Shown here: piece after piece, positions 50,641-61,394 of the stretch
How positions within the stretch are numbered: position 1 is the first letter of the stretch
Layout: each line of letters starts with the position of its first letter
From: Cryptomeria japonica
Lineage: Eukaryota; Streptophyta; Pinopsida; Cupressales; Cupressaceae
Direction: 5' to 3'
Length of the DNA: 64,000 nucleotides
Assembly (NCBI RefSeq): GCF_030272615.1
Contig: NC_081415.1
Location: forward strand, 417,414,757 to 417,478,756
The notes under the pieces: generated by a model
Database searches by the model: none
What the model was told of the DNA's origin: nothing
Seen by the model: the letters and a program-made list of their open reading frames with translations, nothing else
Program-made: the position numbers and the translations under genes

Positions 50641-52428
50641 GCATTTTCCTCTTTTCCTTCATCAATTTCAACAATATAGATTAGGCCTCCTCTTCTTCTT
50701 TCCTTCTTTAATTGCATGGCTGATATGGCTTCTATACTAATGGGGTTAAACTTTCCTTGGATTTTGACCCTTTTACCCCCATCATCCAAACATTCAACAA
50801 CTTTGTTATAGCAATCTACATTATCTTGATGATCTGTTAACCAACTCATTCCAATAATTGCATCATATAACCCTAGGGGTGCCACATATATATCTACCCT
50901 TGTTTCAAACTCAAGAAATTGTACCCTTGCCCTCGGCAAACACTTAGTTACTTCCCTAGTTGCCTTATCCCCATATTGACCCATCCATGATGACTCCATT
51001 TGCCTAAATTTTAATGCATATTTGCTTACTAATTCAGGTGAGATGAAACATTTAGATGACCCAATGTCAATTAGAATTGAAATTGGTTGTTCAAATAGTG
51101 TACCCGTAGTTTCCATGGGAACATTTTGGAATATTGCTCTTCGGTTCCTAACTACTGCATGAATCCTTTGTTGAGGCCCTTGTTGTGGTTGATTGGCCCT
51201 AATCTGACCTTGCATCCTAGGACATTCTCTAGCAAAATGGTTTCCCCCACACATAGAACATCCACCTAGAGGACCCCTCCTGCCTTGATTCCTAGGGGGA
51301 TCATTCCTTGTTTCATTGGCCCTCAGTGGATAAGTTATCCTATTTTGCTGGTCATTCCTATTATAATTTCTCCTATTATTATTATTATTTCCATTCCTCT
51401 GATATTGATTAGGGGGTGGCCTTCTTTCGGAAGAATTGTTCCTTTGACTTTTGTTGAAGTTAGTGTTCCCCTTAAATTCCCGCTTCCTTTTAAATGAGTG
51501 GTTCCCATTATAGTTCTGCCCTATTGCTGTTAGGGTTTGAATCTTTCTCTCTTGCCTTAGGGACTTTTCAAGTACCTCGTTCATGTTTTTGGGTCCATGC
51601 ATGTCAACCTCTGCCCCTATGTTGGTATTTAGTCCCAAAATAAACTTCCTCGCTTGACCTTCTTCATCTTTCTGGTACATAGGTACGTACTTAAGCAATT
51701 TGGCGAACTTATCCCAATATTGTTGGACTGATAGGGGCCCTTGTCATAGATTATGGAACTCTATCACCTTCTCATCAAAGAACAATTGTGGTAGCCGCTG
51801 TTTACGGAAATGGTGAACAAATTGATCCCATGTGATCATATCCCTGCTATACCCATTTTTGCTCCATTGTGTTGGTCCACCAACTAGCTGCCTCCCCTAT
51901 GAGTTGATAGGAACCCCATAAGGCCTTGGTTGTTTTGCTAAAATCTCTTAGTTCAAAATACTTTTCCATTTCAATTAACCAATTTTCAGCTCCTTCACCA
52001 ATTTGCCTCCCATCGAACTTGGGGGGGGTGATTTTTTTCAAATCCTTAGAGAGTTCCAACATGTTATTTTCTTTTCTATTGTCCATCACATTCCCTTGAT
52101 TGCTACCAGGGTTCCCATTTTCAATTCCACTTCGATTTTCAATGTCACTCTACCTTTCCCTAAGGTCCTGCATTGATTGCTCCAAGAAGTTGATCTTATC
52201 CCTTTGTTTGGTTAGCAGGTTGATTATAGCCTCAACCCCATCTTTGTTATTCCCTTGGTTATGTTGATTCCCTTCATGGTTTTCCTCATGGTTTTCTTCA
52301 TGGTTTTCTTCATGGTTTTCTTCATGATTTTCCTCATGGTTAGCTTCCCTTTGTCTCCTACCGGTAGCACGTCTTCCATTTCCCCTCCCCCTTCCTCTTC
52401 CTCTTCCTCTTCCCCTTCCTCTAGCCAT
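50641..52428 (-). pseudogene. Chromovirus gag and protease
   Basis: Gag starts at ATG 52428 with an Arg-Gly repeat followed by six tandem N-H-E-E/G-type tetrapeptides. A TAG lies at 52150-52152. The retrotransposon gag domain follows (A-S-W-W at about 51880). A frame change then occurs at an A run (51856-51860 on the plus strand), and a TGA lies near 51742. From 51698 the frame is open through a knuckle, C-S-M-C-G-G-N-H-F-A-R-E-C, and the protease. The protease active-site triplet reads D-I-G (Ile codon at 51063-51065) instead of D-T/S-G. The frame leaves register near 50640. In the family, gag forms the particle and the protease cuts gag-pol. Two stops, two frame changes and the active-site change make this copy dead. 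Confidence 0.88.
52270..52345 (-). repeat. 12 bp tandem repeat encoding N-H-E-E in gag
   Basis: Six tandem copies of a 12 bp unit (CATGGTTTTCCT/T on the plus strand) keep the gag frame and give the acidic tetrapeptide repeat. Its length is likely to vary among family members. Confidence 0.8.
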
Positions 52429-52562
52429 CTAGGGTTTTACCTGAAAATTAAATTATGTAGTTAGTTCTTGATTTAAGATTTTATAATTTAATCTCTACCA
52501 TTGCAAGACATCCCCTTAGTTGTGTAAATTGAAGTGAGCAGAAGGCCTAGATTTGAACCTTT

Positions 52563-52574
52563 GCTCTGATACCA
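52563..52574 (-). promoter_or_regulatory. Primer-binding site of the chromovirus (tRNA-iMet)
   Basis: The minus strand reads TGGTATCAGAGC, two bases inside the LTR that starts at 52577. Confidence 0.95.
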
Positions 52575-54439
52575 CATGTAATAACCCACTATACTTAACC
52601 CACCAAAATTTTGGCCTCTTTTTTTTTATATAATTTAATCATTTGTGTTTGATTCAATCGCATACTCTGGGCATCCATCCATTTGGATTAGGCATTCATC
52701 CATCCAGGATGATCATCTAACCATATAGGTTAGGCATCTGTCCATACAGAACAGAAGGTTTCATCTATCCAATACGAGATAGGCATCTACCCATATGAGG
52801 TAGGCATCTATCCAATTGGGATAGGAGGTGCTCTGGCCAAAGACTCAGACTCATCAAGACCATTCGGGTCCTAAGCCACTCACTAAGCACTACACTTCTC
52901 TAATAGGAGTGTACCGAGGTCACCTTCCTTAGAAGAAATCAAAATAACATAATGCAAGTGACCTCAGAATTTGGCTTAAAGCCTCGAGAAGTCAAGCAAA
53001 TCCATACAGGATTCCTTCCAAGTATGCATTGAATTACTTTTTCTTTTATTACACTTATATTTCAAATTAGGATTCTTCACAATCCTTCTTCCTACACAAC
53101 CTAGACCCCATCCACGAATGCCTGAGTACTAGGGACAACTTCATCCCTAGACTACCTACATACCCGTTTCGACACAAGATCAAGGCATAAAGTATGTAGT
53201 TATATTTTCTAATCTATGATTTAATGTAAACCATTTGGTGGGTACGCAACCCTTTCTACGGTCAATGTCCCAGATAGTTTCTTTGCGGTTGCTACCCATG
53301 ATGGTAGTACTTAAGTAAAGGCTCAAGATGGCCTATTTCTTGTGGCCTAAAACAACTAGATCCTAATCCTATCATAAGCGTCACCCTTGACCCAATTGTC
53401 AACCGCCAACAACTCTTCAAGATTAAGTCAAATTTATAAAAGCATTTCACTCAATCAACCCTAAAGGGGTTTACTATGGTTTAACATAACGGGTGTAAAA
53501 TCATTTAAGGATTATCTTATTAGATTATCGATCCAAGGGGGATTACCCACCCCTTGGATTTTAACTTCCAAGTGTCCCTTATTACTCCCCGATGATTTAT
53601 AGGGATGATGCCACAGACGTTGTTGATGCAACTTTATTAGGTGTTAAGTGCAGTAGTTCAACACGATGACATTACTCGTAAGCGTGACCCAGAGGCATCG
53701 TAAATACTGAACGTTGCTAGGTTTTTGTTTTCCAACTCCCTTTGTTTAGTTTTCTAACTAAGAGGCTATGAAAACTTTTAATTAGCATCATGCTTGAAAC
53801 AATTATGAAATGAACGTGCATAATCAGACATTGCAAAGCTTAATTAATTGAAATAACTACTTCTATGGGATTCATGAACCACTTGAAAAAAAATACCATC
53901 CTTCTACAACTAAATTATTTAATATTCAAAACTTGAAATATAACTTGCACAATAATGACACTTATGAAACTTGCATATTGATAATTAAACATGTAACTTG
54001 CATGAAGATGATGAAAATGTAACTTGCTCATCAATAAATGCAAATAATGTATAAGTAATTCACATGATGCAAGAATAGTGTAATTCACATGGAAGATTAA
54101 GCAATGTTTATTTCTATCATGAGAATAATTAATTAGAGAGTCACTAGTTCAAAATAAGCAATTAGACAAATTTTGGATCAAATTATAATAATATAAATTA
54201 ATTGTTTTTAATGAATCTAAAATACCAACTAAGTAACCCAATAAATCTCAAATAAATTGATAGATTTCAATTATAAAATTAGATATACTTTATTTTACAA
54301 TTATAAATTTACTAAACAATGATCCAAATTATTTATAAATTTATCTAAGTTTAACTTTTACTAAACTAAAATTTAAATTACAAAAAAATATTAACAAAAT
54401 CCATTTAGCAAATTAATTTTAGGTAGTGGCTTTTATTGC

Positions 54440-54615
54440 CAAGTGGGGAGTGGGGGCCACGGGTCCCATCACCACTACAGACCTGCGGGTGCAGGCCCGC
54501 AGTGATGAGGGGACAGCCGTGGTCCCCTCCACTCCCTCTGCGTCCACAATCGTAACAATGATCGCAGGGGTAGTGGAGAGTACCACTCCCCGATGGGTAT
54601 AATAACTCCCCCCCC
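54440..54615. repeat. GC-rich island of the chromovirus LTR, full-length version
   Basis: This GC-rich block contains inverted CCTGCGGG/CCCGCAGG-type arms and GGGAGTGG/CCACTCCC arms. The left LTR (39320-39440) lacks about 90 bp here. The missing piece is bounded by GTGG at both edges, as in a deletion by short direct repeats. Confidence 0.65.
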
Positions 54616-54696
54616 CCTTATGTTGACTATTTAATTATTTTATGCAAACTAAATTTTTTTGCAACTTAACTTTATTTTTTTTATTTTCATTGTATA

Positions 54697-54703
<7 letters not shown>

Positions 54704-54777
<74 letters not shown>

Positions 54778-54785
54778 ATGTGTGT
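54704..54785. repeat. TG dinucleotide microsatellite
   Basis: An almost pure TG run of about 70 bp followed by CGCATG. The other LTR has only about 28 bp of TG here, preceded by an AT run (39540-39588). Confidence 0.95.
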
Positions 54786-55811
54786 GGTTTTATTCCAGTT
54801 TTATTAATAGTTTAAGAGGGCTATATAAAAATGTTATAAAAAAAGTAAAAATAAGAATCTACTCACAGGTATGAAAGAAAATAGAGAAAATTATTTTAGA
54901 TGATTTCACAAGAGCACAAAAAAATACATTATGCTAGAAATTGAGGCAAGCAAATACAACTGAGAGGAGATTTTATAAAATTTCTCTCATGACAACCATG
55001 TTCATCTACAGAGAGGAAGGAATTAATTAAAGGTTTTAAGAAGATCAAATCAATATCAAGAGAGGGAAGAAAAAATGGATTTACTCTCAGGAATTAAATA
55101 AGTTTTGGTACACATGAACAAATTTAAAATCAACACAAGATTCTTACATGAGAAATTAATTTCCATTAACAGTAAGTTTTATTCACAGGAAAGAAAACAA
55201 GAAAAAAAAGATTGAAATTAATCTTTAATCCCAATAAGTTTCATTCATAGGAAAACAAGATTTCATTTATTCATTCTAATTCACAGCAAGAATTTATTCA
55301 CAGGAAAGAAAACAAGAAAAACAAGATTGAAATTAATCTTTAATCCCAATAAGTTTCATTCATAGGAAAATAAGATTTCATTTATTTATTTTTTTCTAAT
55401 TCGCAGCAAGAATTTAAAACAAGATTTCATTTATTTATTCTAATTCACAGCAATATTTACTCATAGGAAAGAAATGAATAAAACAAACAAGATTTGAAAT
55501 TAATCTTTATTCCCAATTAGTTTCATTCACAGGGAAAACAAAATTTCATACATGAGAAATTAATTTATTCACATCAATATTTTACTCATAGGAAAGAAAT
55601 GAATAAAACAAGAAGCATGATTCAATTAAAAGAGGAGAACCTAGATACTTGAAGCTTGATGTAGAATCCCCTCTGAATTCTTCAACTAGCCTCCCTTGAT
55701 CCTTCCTTGCAACTTTTTCTTTGAATTTCTTCAAAAACAACTACTTAACAATCCTACAAATGAAATGTGACTACCAGAAAGAAACTACTACTTGAGAAAA
55801 CTTTTCTTCAA

Positions 55812-55988
55812 CTAGCATATATACCTTAAATTTTAATTTAATCTATATAAAGTACGCCAAGAGATATCCTTCTCGAGTCGCCTATTTGTCTTTAGGATGT
55901 AAAATTGATTAAAAATAGGCACCTCGAGAAGGATATCTCTCGGTGTACTTTATATAGATTAAATTAAAATTTAAGGTATATATGCTAG
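55812..55988. repeat. Long hairpin, 76 bp arms and 25 bp loop
   Basis: The arms at 55812-55887 and 55913-55988 are reverse complements with about five mismatches, and both outer ends are CTAG. The arms include CTCGAG and GATATC palindromes. Transcribed in either direction, it would give a long, nearly perfect RNA stem, so small-RNA processing is possible. It sits exactly at the insertion edge. It could also be an independent foldback/MITE inserted at a breakpoint. Confidence 0.9.
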
Positions 55989-56189
55989 TGGCAGTCGCGC
56001 GACACAACATGGAAAACATAAAATAAATCATTATATTATTGTATAGTATCTATTTATTAAAATAAATCATATTATAATATTATTATGTGGAGATCTATGA
56101 AATTTTATATATCTATTTAGACTATTTTTAATAATATATATTTGTTACAAGATCAAAGCGAATACTAAACTCTAAGATATATTAAACTT

Positions 56190-59010
56190 TATTTAATGGC
56201 AAGTATTATGGTTATGTTTAGTGTTAGTGTTAAGGTTAGTGTTATGGTCGACGATAAGGTTTACATCATGGTTTGGGTTAGGGTTATGACAATGGTTAGG
56301 GCTTATATCATGGTTAGGGTTAGGGTTAGCATCAATGTTAACGTTTGGTTTTGGTTTAGGATTATGGTAAGGGTTAGGGTTTAGTGTTAGGGTTACAATT
56401 ATGTATAGGGTTTACATCAAAGGTAGGGTTAGGGTAAGCATAATTACAGTTAGGGTTAGTATTAGAATTATAATTGGGGGTATGGTTAGGATTAGGATTT
56501 GATTTATGGTTATGTTTTGGATCAGAGTTAAGGTTAGTATTATGGTGAAGGTTAAGGTTTACATCATGGTTAGGGTTATGATTAGGGTTAGGGTTATGAT
56601 AATGGTTAGGGTGTATATCATGGTTAGGGTTAGGATCAAGGTTAGGGTTTGGTTTTGGTTTAGGATTATGGTTCAGGTTAGGGTTTACGATTATGGTTAG
56701 GATTATGATTAGGGTTAGGGTCCAGTGTTAAGGTTGACTTTATTGTTAAGGATACAATTATGCTTAGGGTTAACATAAGTTAGGGTTAGAATTATTATAA
56801 TATTATATAGTATCTTTTTATTAAAATAAATTATATTATAATATTATTACATCGTTATATAGGAAAGCTTGATTTGAAGGTCAAAGTTAAGGTTTAATTA
56901 GGGTTATGGTTAGGATAAGGCATGGTGATTGTGAGGGTTAGTATTAAATTAGGATAATAATTCAATAAGGGTTAGGGTTCATATTAGGGTTAGATTAAGG
57001 TCGAGGTTGTAGGTAAGGTCTATTTCTATGGTTAGAGTTAACTTTAGGGTTAGGTTAGGGTTAGCATTCAATTAGAGAGATTAGAGTTAAGGGTTAAGGT
57101 TATAGTTAATTAGAGTTAGGGTTCAAATATGAGTAGGGTTTGATTATGGTAAGGGTTAGATTAAGAAAAGAATTCAATTATGATTAGAGTTTAATTAGGG
57201 TTAGGATCAAGTTTAGGCTAGGATTTAGTTATGGTTAGGTTAGGGTTCAAGTTATAGTTAGGGCATAATTGTAGGGTTATATTTAAATTTAGGGTTAGGT
57301 TATGGTTAAATGAAGCCTGAAGTTTAGGATTAGGTTATGGTTTAGGGCTCAATTAGGTCTAGATTAGGGATATTGTCAAGGTTAGGGTTTCAATTAGCTT
57401 TATGATTCAATTACATTAGGGTTACAGTTAAATTAGGATTAAAGTTTAATTAGGATTAGGGTTTGGGATAGAATTCAATTTGGACTAGGGTTCAATAATT
57501 GTTAGGGTTTGGACTAGGTTAGGGTTTAATTAGGGTTAGATCAAGGTTGAAGTTGTAGGTAGGGTTTCATTCTAGAGTTAGAGTTATACTTAGGGTTAGG
57601 TAATGGTTGGAATTCAATTAGGGTTATATTTAAGTTTAGTGTTAGGTAATGGTTTGGGTTAGGGGTTAGTGTTAGGATTAGGGCTATTGTTTGGGTTTAC
57701 ATCATGTTTAGGGTTTGGGTTAGGGGTTAGAGTTAGGATTAGGATTATGTTTTTGGTTTACGTCATGTTTAGGGTTAGAATTATGGTTAGGTTAGGGTTA
57801 GGGTTTAGTTTTATGACAAGGGTTTAAATAATGGTTAGGGTTAGGTATATGGTCTGGGTTAGGGTTTAAATAATGGTTAGGTTTAGGTTTAGGGTTAGGG
57901 TTTAAATAATGGTTATGTTTAAGTTAGGCTAGGGTTAGTGTTAGGGTGTAGTGTTAGTGTTAGGATTATAGTTAGGGATATAGTCAACATCATGGTTAAG
58001 GTTAGGAATAGGGTTAGGGTTAGAGATACATTTTGAGTTATGGTTAGGGATAGGTATTGGGGTTAGGACTAAGGATTATTATTAGGGTTAGGGTTTTGGG
58101 TTATGGTTAAGTAAGAGTAAGGGTTCAATTATGCTTAGTGTTTTATTATGGTAAGGGCTTAATTAGGATCAACATATGGGCTTTAATAATAGTTAGGGTT
58201 AGGTTTAGGGTTAGGGTTAGGGTTTAAATAATGGTTATGTTTAGGTTAGGCTAGGGTTAGCATTAGGGTGTAGGGTTAGTGTTAGGATTATAGTTAGGGA
58301 TACATTCAACATCATGGTTAAGGTTAGGAATAGGGTTAGGGTTAGAGATACATTTTGAGTTATGGTTAGGGATAGGTATTAGGTATAGGACTATGGATTA
58401 TTATTAGGGTTAGGGTTTTGGTTAAGTAAGAGTTAGGGTTGAATTATTCTTACTATTTGATTATGGTAAGGGCTTAATTAGGATCAAGGTATGAGGTAGA
58501 TTAAGGTTAGGATTTAATATGGATTTTAATGTCCAATTATGATTAAAGTTTAGTTAGGGTTAAGTTTAGGGCTAGAGTTCAATTAGTGTTAGGTTTAAAT
58601 CTAGGGCTATGCTTCAATTATTATTAGATTATAGTTTAACTTGTAATTGGGGCTTAATTCTAGGGTTGTAGCTAAGTTTAGGGTTAGGTTAGGGTTAGGG
58701 TTCAATAGGGTCTAGATTAGGGATATTGTCAAGGTCAGGGTTTAATTATGATAAGTGGTTGATCATAGTTATGATTAGTATTAGATTTCAATTGGGGTTA
58801 GAATTGTGATTATGATTCAATTACTTTAGGCTTAGGGTTAAAATAGGATAAGGGTTTGGGTCACTTTTAATTCTAGTGTTCAAGTAAAGTTTAGGGTTTA
58901 ATTAGGGTTCAAGTTTTAGGTAGTGTTTAATTCTAAGGTTAGAGTTAAGTTTCTAAGGTTTAGGTTTCAGTTATGGTAAGATTAAGTTTAGGGTTAATAT
59001 TATGCTACAA
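56190..59010 (+). repeat. Degenerate telomere-like tract (GGTTAGGG-rich)
   Basis: About 2.8 kb is dominated by GGTTAGGG, GGTTAGGTT, GGTTATGGTT and GGGTTTA words on one strand. Short perfect runs of TTAGGG occur (for example near 57000-57065, 58200-58222 and 58690-58710). TTTAGGG, the usual plant telomere word, is present but less common. The strand bias does not change, so it is a single directional tract, not head-to-head. A block of 322 bp is duplicated inside it (starts 57901 and 58223). Val/Met/Arg-rich open frames through it are artefacts of the repeat. It lies within the 5.4 kb insertion, far from any visible chromosome end. Confidence 0.85.
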
Positions 59011-60290
59011 TTAGGGCTAATATTGTAATATTATGCATTCATAAAACATATTATCTATTTCTTATGAAATATTAATAAAAATCTTCTATGTACATTTTTT
59101 CAATACTTCTATAAAATAAATACCTTTAGACATTGTTCTAATAAAACTAAGACATTTTAAAATAGCTTAAATTTTTTTTAAATTAAAATTACTTGCTTTA
59201 ACCTTTTAAATTTTTTATAATTAACATAAAAATTATTTTTGACCTTTCTAAATTAATAATCGTATGTTATTTTTCAAATATTTTTATAACTCAACTAAAA
59301 TAGAAAAATCACATCTAAATGATAAATTAGAAACTTTTAATTTAGAAACTTTGTTTTTTTGAATTTAGAAACATTATATTTTTATGATTGAAATTTAGAA
59401 AAATAGAATTTTTTTTATCTTTTTAAATTGAAAATTAAGATTCTTTCATTCCTTTTTTTTTGGTAAAGTTATTGCTTTTATTTTCAGTATTCCAATCCTT
59501 TTTTAATCTTTCTAAGTTGAAAATTAGATTCTTTCCTTCCTTTGTAATCTTTCTAAATTGAAAATTAGATTCTTTCCTTCCTTTTTAATCTTTCTAAATT
59601 GAAAATTAGATTCTTTCCTTCCTTTTTAATATTTTTATAGCAACATTCCATGTATACATCAATATCTTAACAAATTAACAATAGCAACATTCAAATATAA
59701 TATATTATAACATATTATATAATATTAATATCGTTATATTGATATTTATATATTTTTATTTTTATCAAAATATATTACTAATTATATAATATTTATATTC
59801 AAAGAATATATTATTATTAAATTAATATAATATTATTATATTATATTGTCAAATGATATTATATTATTATTAGTCATTTCAATGGTACATGGCTAAGACA
59901 TGTAATATCTCTATAACAAAATTATAAGATTGGATTCTTACCACTGGTCAAAATATAAGAGATAATGATTCTATGTAACAAACGTCATAAGAGATGTTAA
60001 CAAAATAAAATTTAATAATTCAACATTAAGAAGTAAATAATATGAACAGTTATTTATGCAGTCTAATAATGATAAATTAATATTTTAAGTAAATAATATT
60101 GATAGATTGATGGGCTAATTTAACAGTCCCAAAATCTAAAATATTTAATAAAATATCTTTTGACTGTATTATAAACTTTCTATAGACCACATGTTCTAAT
60201 TTGTTATTAAAATCTAATAATAAACATTTATTTATCTAAATTTATTAGTATTAATTTGTTTTATTAAATAAAAATTTATAGAAAATTATT
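59011..60290. other. AT-rich sequence with 40-42 bp tandem repeats
   Basis: Very AT-rich DNA with no gene. Between about 59400 and 59640 a unit reading GAAAATTAGATTCTTTCCTT repeats three to four times (starts 59519, 59561 and 59601, spacing 42 and 40). Confidence 0.6.
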
Positions 60291-61258
60291 TGATTAAAAC
60301 AAATGAAAAGTAAAAGAATTGTGTCTCTGAGGGCTGCATTAGCATTCATCACTAGAGTCCCATATTCTTCGACAGTTGAAGGAGACCATTGGGAGACTCC
60401 ATTGGCATACCGGTTCCGTTCTTTCTTTTCCCATTCATTTGTTTCTCACAGCTCTGCATTTCATCATTTTTTTTCATCATCTTGTTCAAGTTCATTCAAA
60501 TTCCATATAAATTCTTCATAAATTACAGGGAGACGCAAATCATTACCAGTTCTTGTAATTGCAGTCAAATATCAGAGAGAGATCTGTTACCTGTGTTTGA
60601 ATCTGCATGCAAATCTTGAAACAATCAAAGAAGTAAATGATTTACAAAATGAAGGAATCTGCTGGTTCAAGGAGATTTATATCCTACGATAAGAATAAAA
60701 AAAGGGAAGATCTTGTTGGAGATATAGTAGACACGCATACCTGATTTTGGCTAAACTCCAAGGTGTATAGTAGACACGCAGCAAATATTCTAAACAATAT
60801 AGAGGATAGAGCGGAAACCCAAAACCAATAACGTAGTCTTCTTAAGAAAGATGCTAAGCTTATGGACTGTAACCTATATTTCAATCTTTGCAAAAAAATA
60901 TTTTGAAAACAAATCACTAGTAAAAGAATGCCAAATATCTTCGAATCCAATGATTGGCAAAGAGAATGCAATTTCATTTTAAAAGACCAATAGTGAAGAT
61001 GAAATAGTTAGTCTTCCATCGCGGCTATAGTTATGAATGAAACAACTGGTCTTCCATTGTTGCTACAACTATGAAAGCTAAAACAGTTGGCCTTTCGGTG
61101 CCATGACTTCACTGCAGTTACGAATCTGGCCTTTCACTACCATTCCAGTTAATGGAGACAATATGGCAAGACTCTTAGAATTCCATATGCTACAACTATA
61201 ATTGTCCTTTCTTTTTTGTTTCATAGATGTGCTGACATTGTATAGGACGCCTCTCGGC
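60291..61258. other. Right part of the 5.4 kb insertion, unassigned, locally repetitive
   Basis: Less AT-rich than its left neighbour. Short open frames occur on both strands (for example 60303-60521 plus, 60684-60977 minus) but have no recognisable domain; captured host exon pieces are possible but unsupported. Two imperfect repeats are visible: TATAGTAGACACGCA at 60724 and 60764, and three units of about 40-50 bp containing TGGTCTTCCATTG-like words at about 61010-61150. Confidence 0.35.
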
Positions 61259-61394
61259 ATAATAAAACTAATCAACTCCCTCTTTTGAAAACTTGCATAC
61301 AATATATAGGAAAAACCCCTTAATTCCACTATCTAGAGAAATTAATTGAGAATGAGATTATTTTTCCAATATTGGATCCATGCAAAATTGATTA
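61259..61394 (-). repeat. Chromovirus 5' LTR, second piece
   Basis: 136 bp matching about 40752-40885 of the left LTR. It ends at TTGATTA where a fourth LTR begins; the remaining 260 bp or so of this LTR should lie beyond that element, outside the window. Confidence 0.88.

Larger units (their letters stand above)
52577..55811 (-). repeat. Chromovirus 5' LTR (element orientation), main part
   Basis: Colinear with 37476-40751. It keeps a longer GC-rich island (54440-54615) and a longer TG run (54704-54775) than the left LTR, and has fewer 44 bp units. The homology stops at 55811, at the start of a long hairpin, and resumes at 61259. Confidence 0.9.
55812..61258. mobile_element. 5.4 kb insertion in the chromovirus LTR, hairpin at one end, telomere-like core
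   Basis: The flanks are recognisable because the left LTR is uninterrupted at the same point (TTCTTCAATAAAACTAATC near 40747). Here the two halves are separated by 5447 bp. The junction shows only a two-base AA overlap and no longer target duplication. On the minus strand the insertion ends in CTAG followed by host TT, directly beside a long hairpin, a little like a Helitron 3' end; the other terminus does not begin with the canonical TC. No transposase or Rep/helicase frame is present, so it is at most non-autonomous. A repair-associated fill-in is the main alternative. Confidence 0.6.
37476..61394 (-). mobile_element. Ty3/Gypsy chromovirus, interrupted by three later insertions
   Basis: The left LTR is 37476-41147 and the right LTR starts at 52577. 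The minus-strand polypurine tract (AAGTGGGGGGAGGA) and the tRNA-iMet primer site (52563-52574) are both present. The interior holds gag, protease, RT, RNase H, integrase and a chromodomain in Ty3/Gypsy order. Insertions split it at 43206-49786 (Copia-like element in pol), 55812-61258 (in the right LTR) and from 61395 (fourth LTR element, same LTR). The last 260 bp or so of the right LTR and its flanking duplication are beyond the window; the candidate left copy of that duplication is GCCAT at 37471-37475. Confidence 0.9.

Noticed and set aside
56196-56700. Two frames of Val/Met/Arg repeats
   Set aside because: They are readings of the GGTTATGG/GGTTAGGG tract, not genes.
60303-60619. Two overlapping plus-strand frames, Ser/Phe-rich, possibly a host exon
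   Set aside because: No domain, no splice pattern that could be supported, and a mobile-insertion context; kept only as unassigned sequence.
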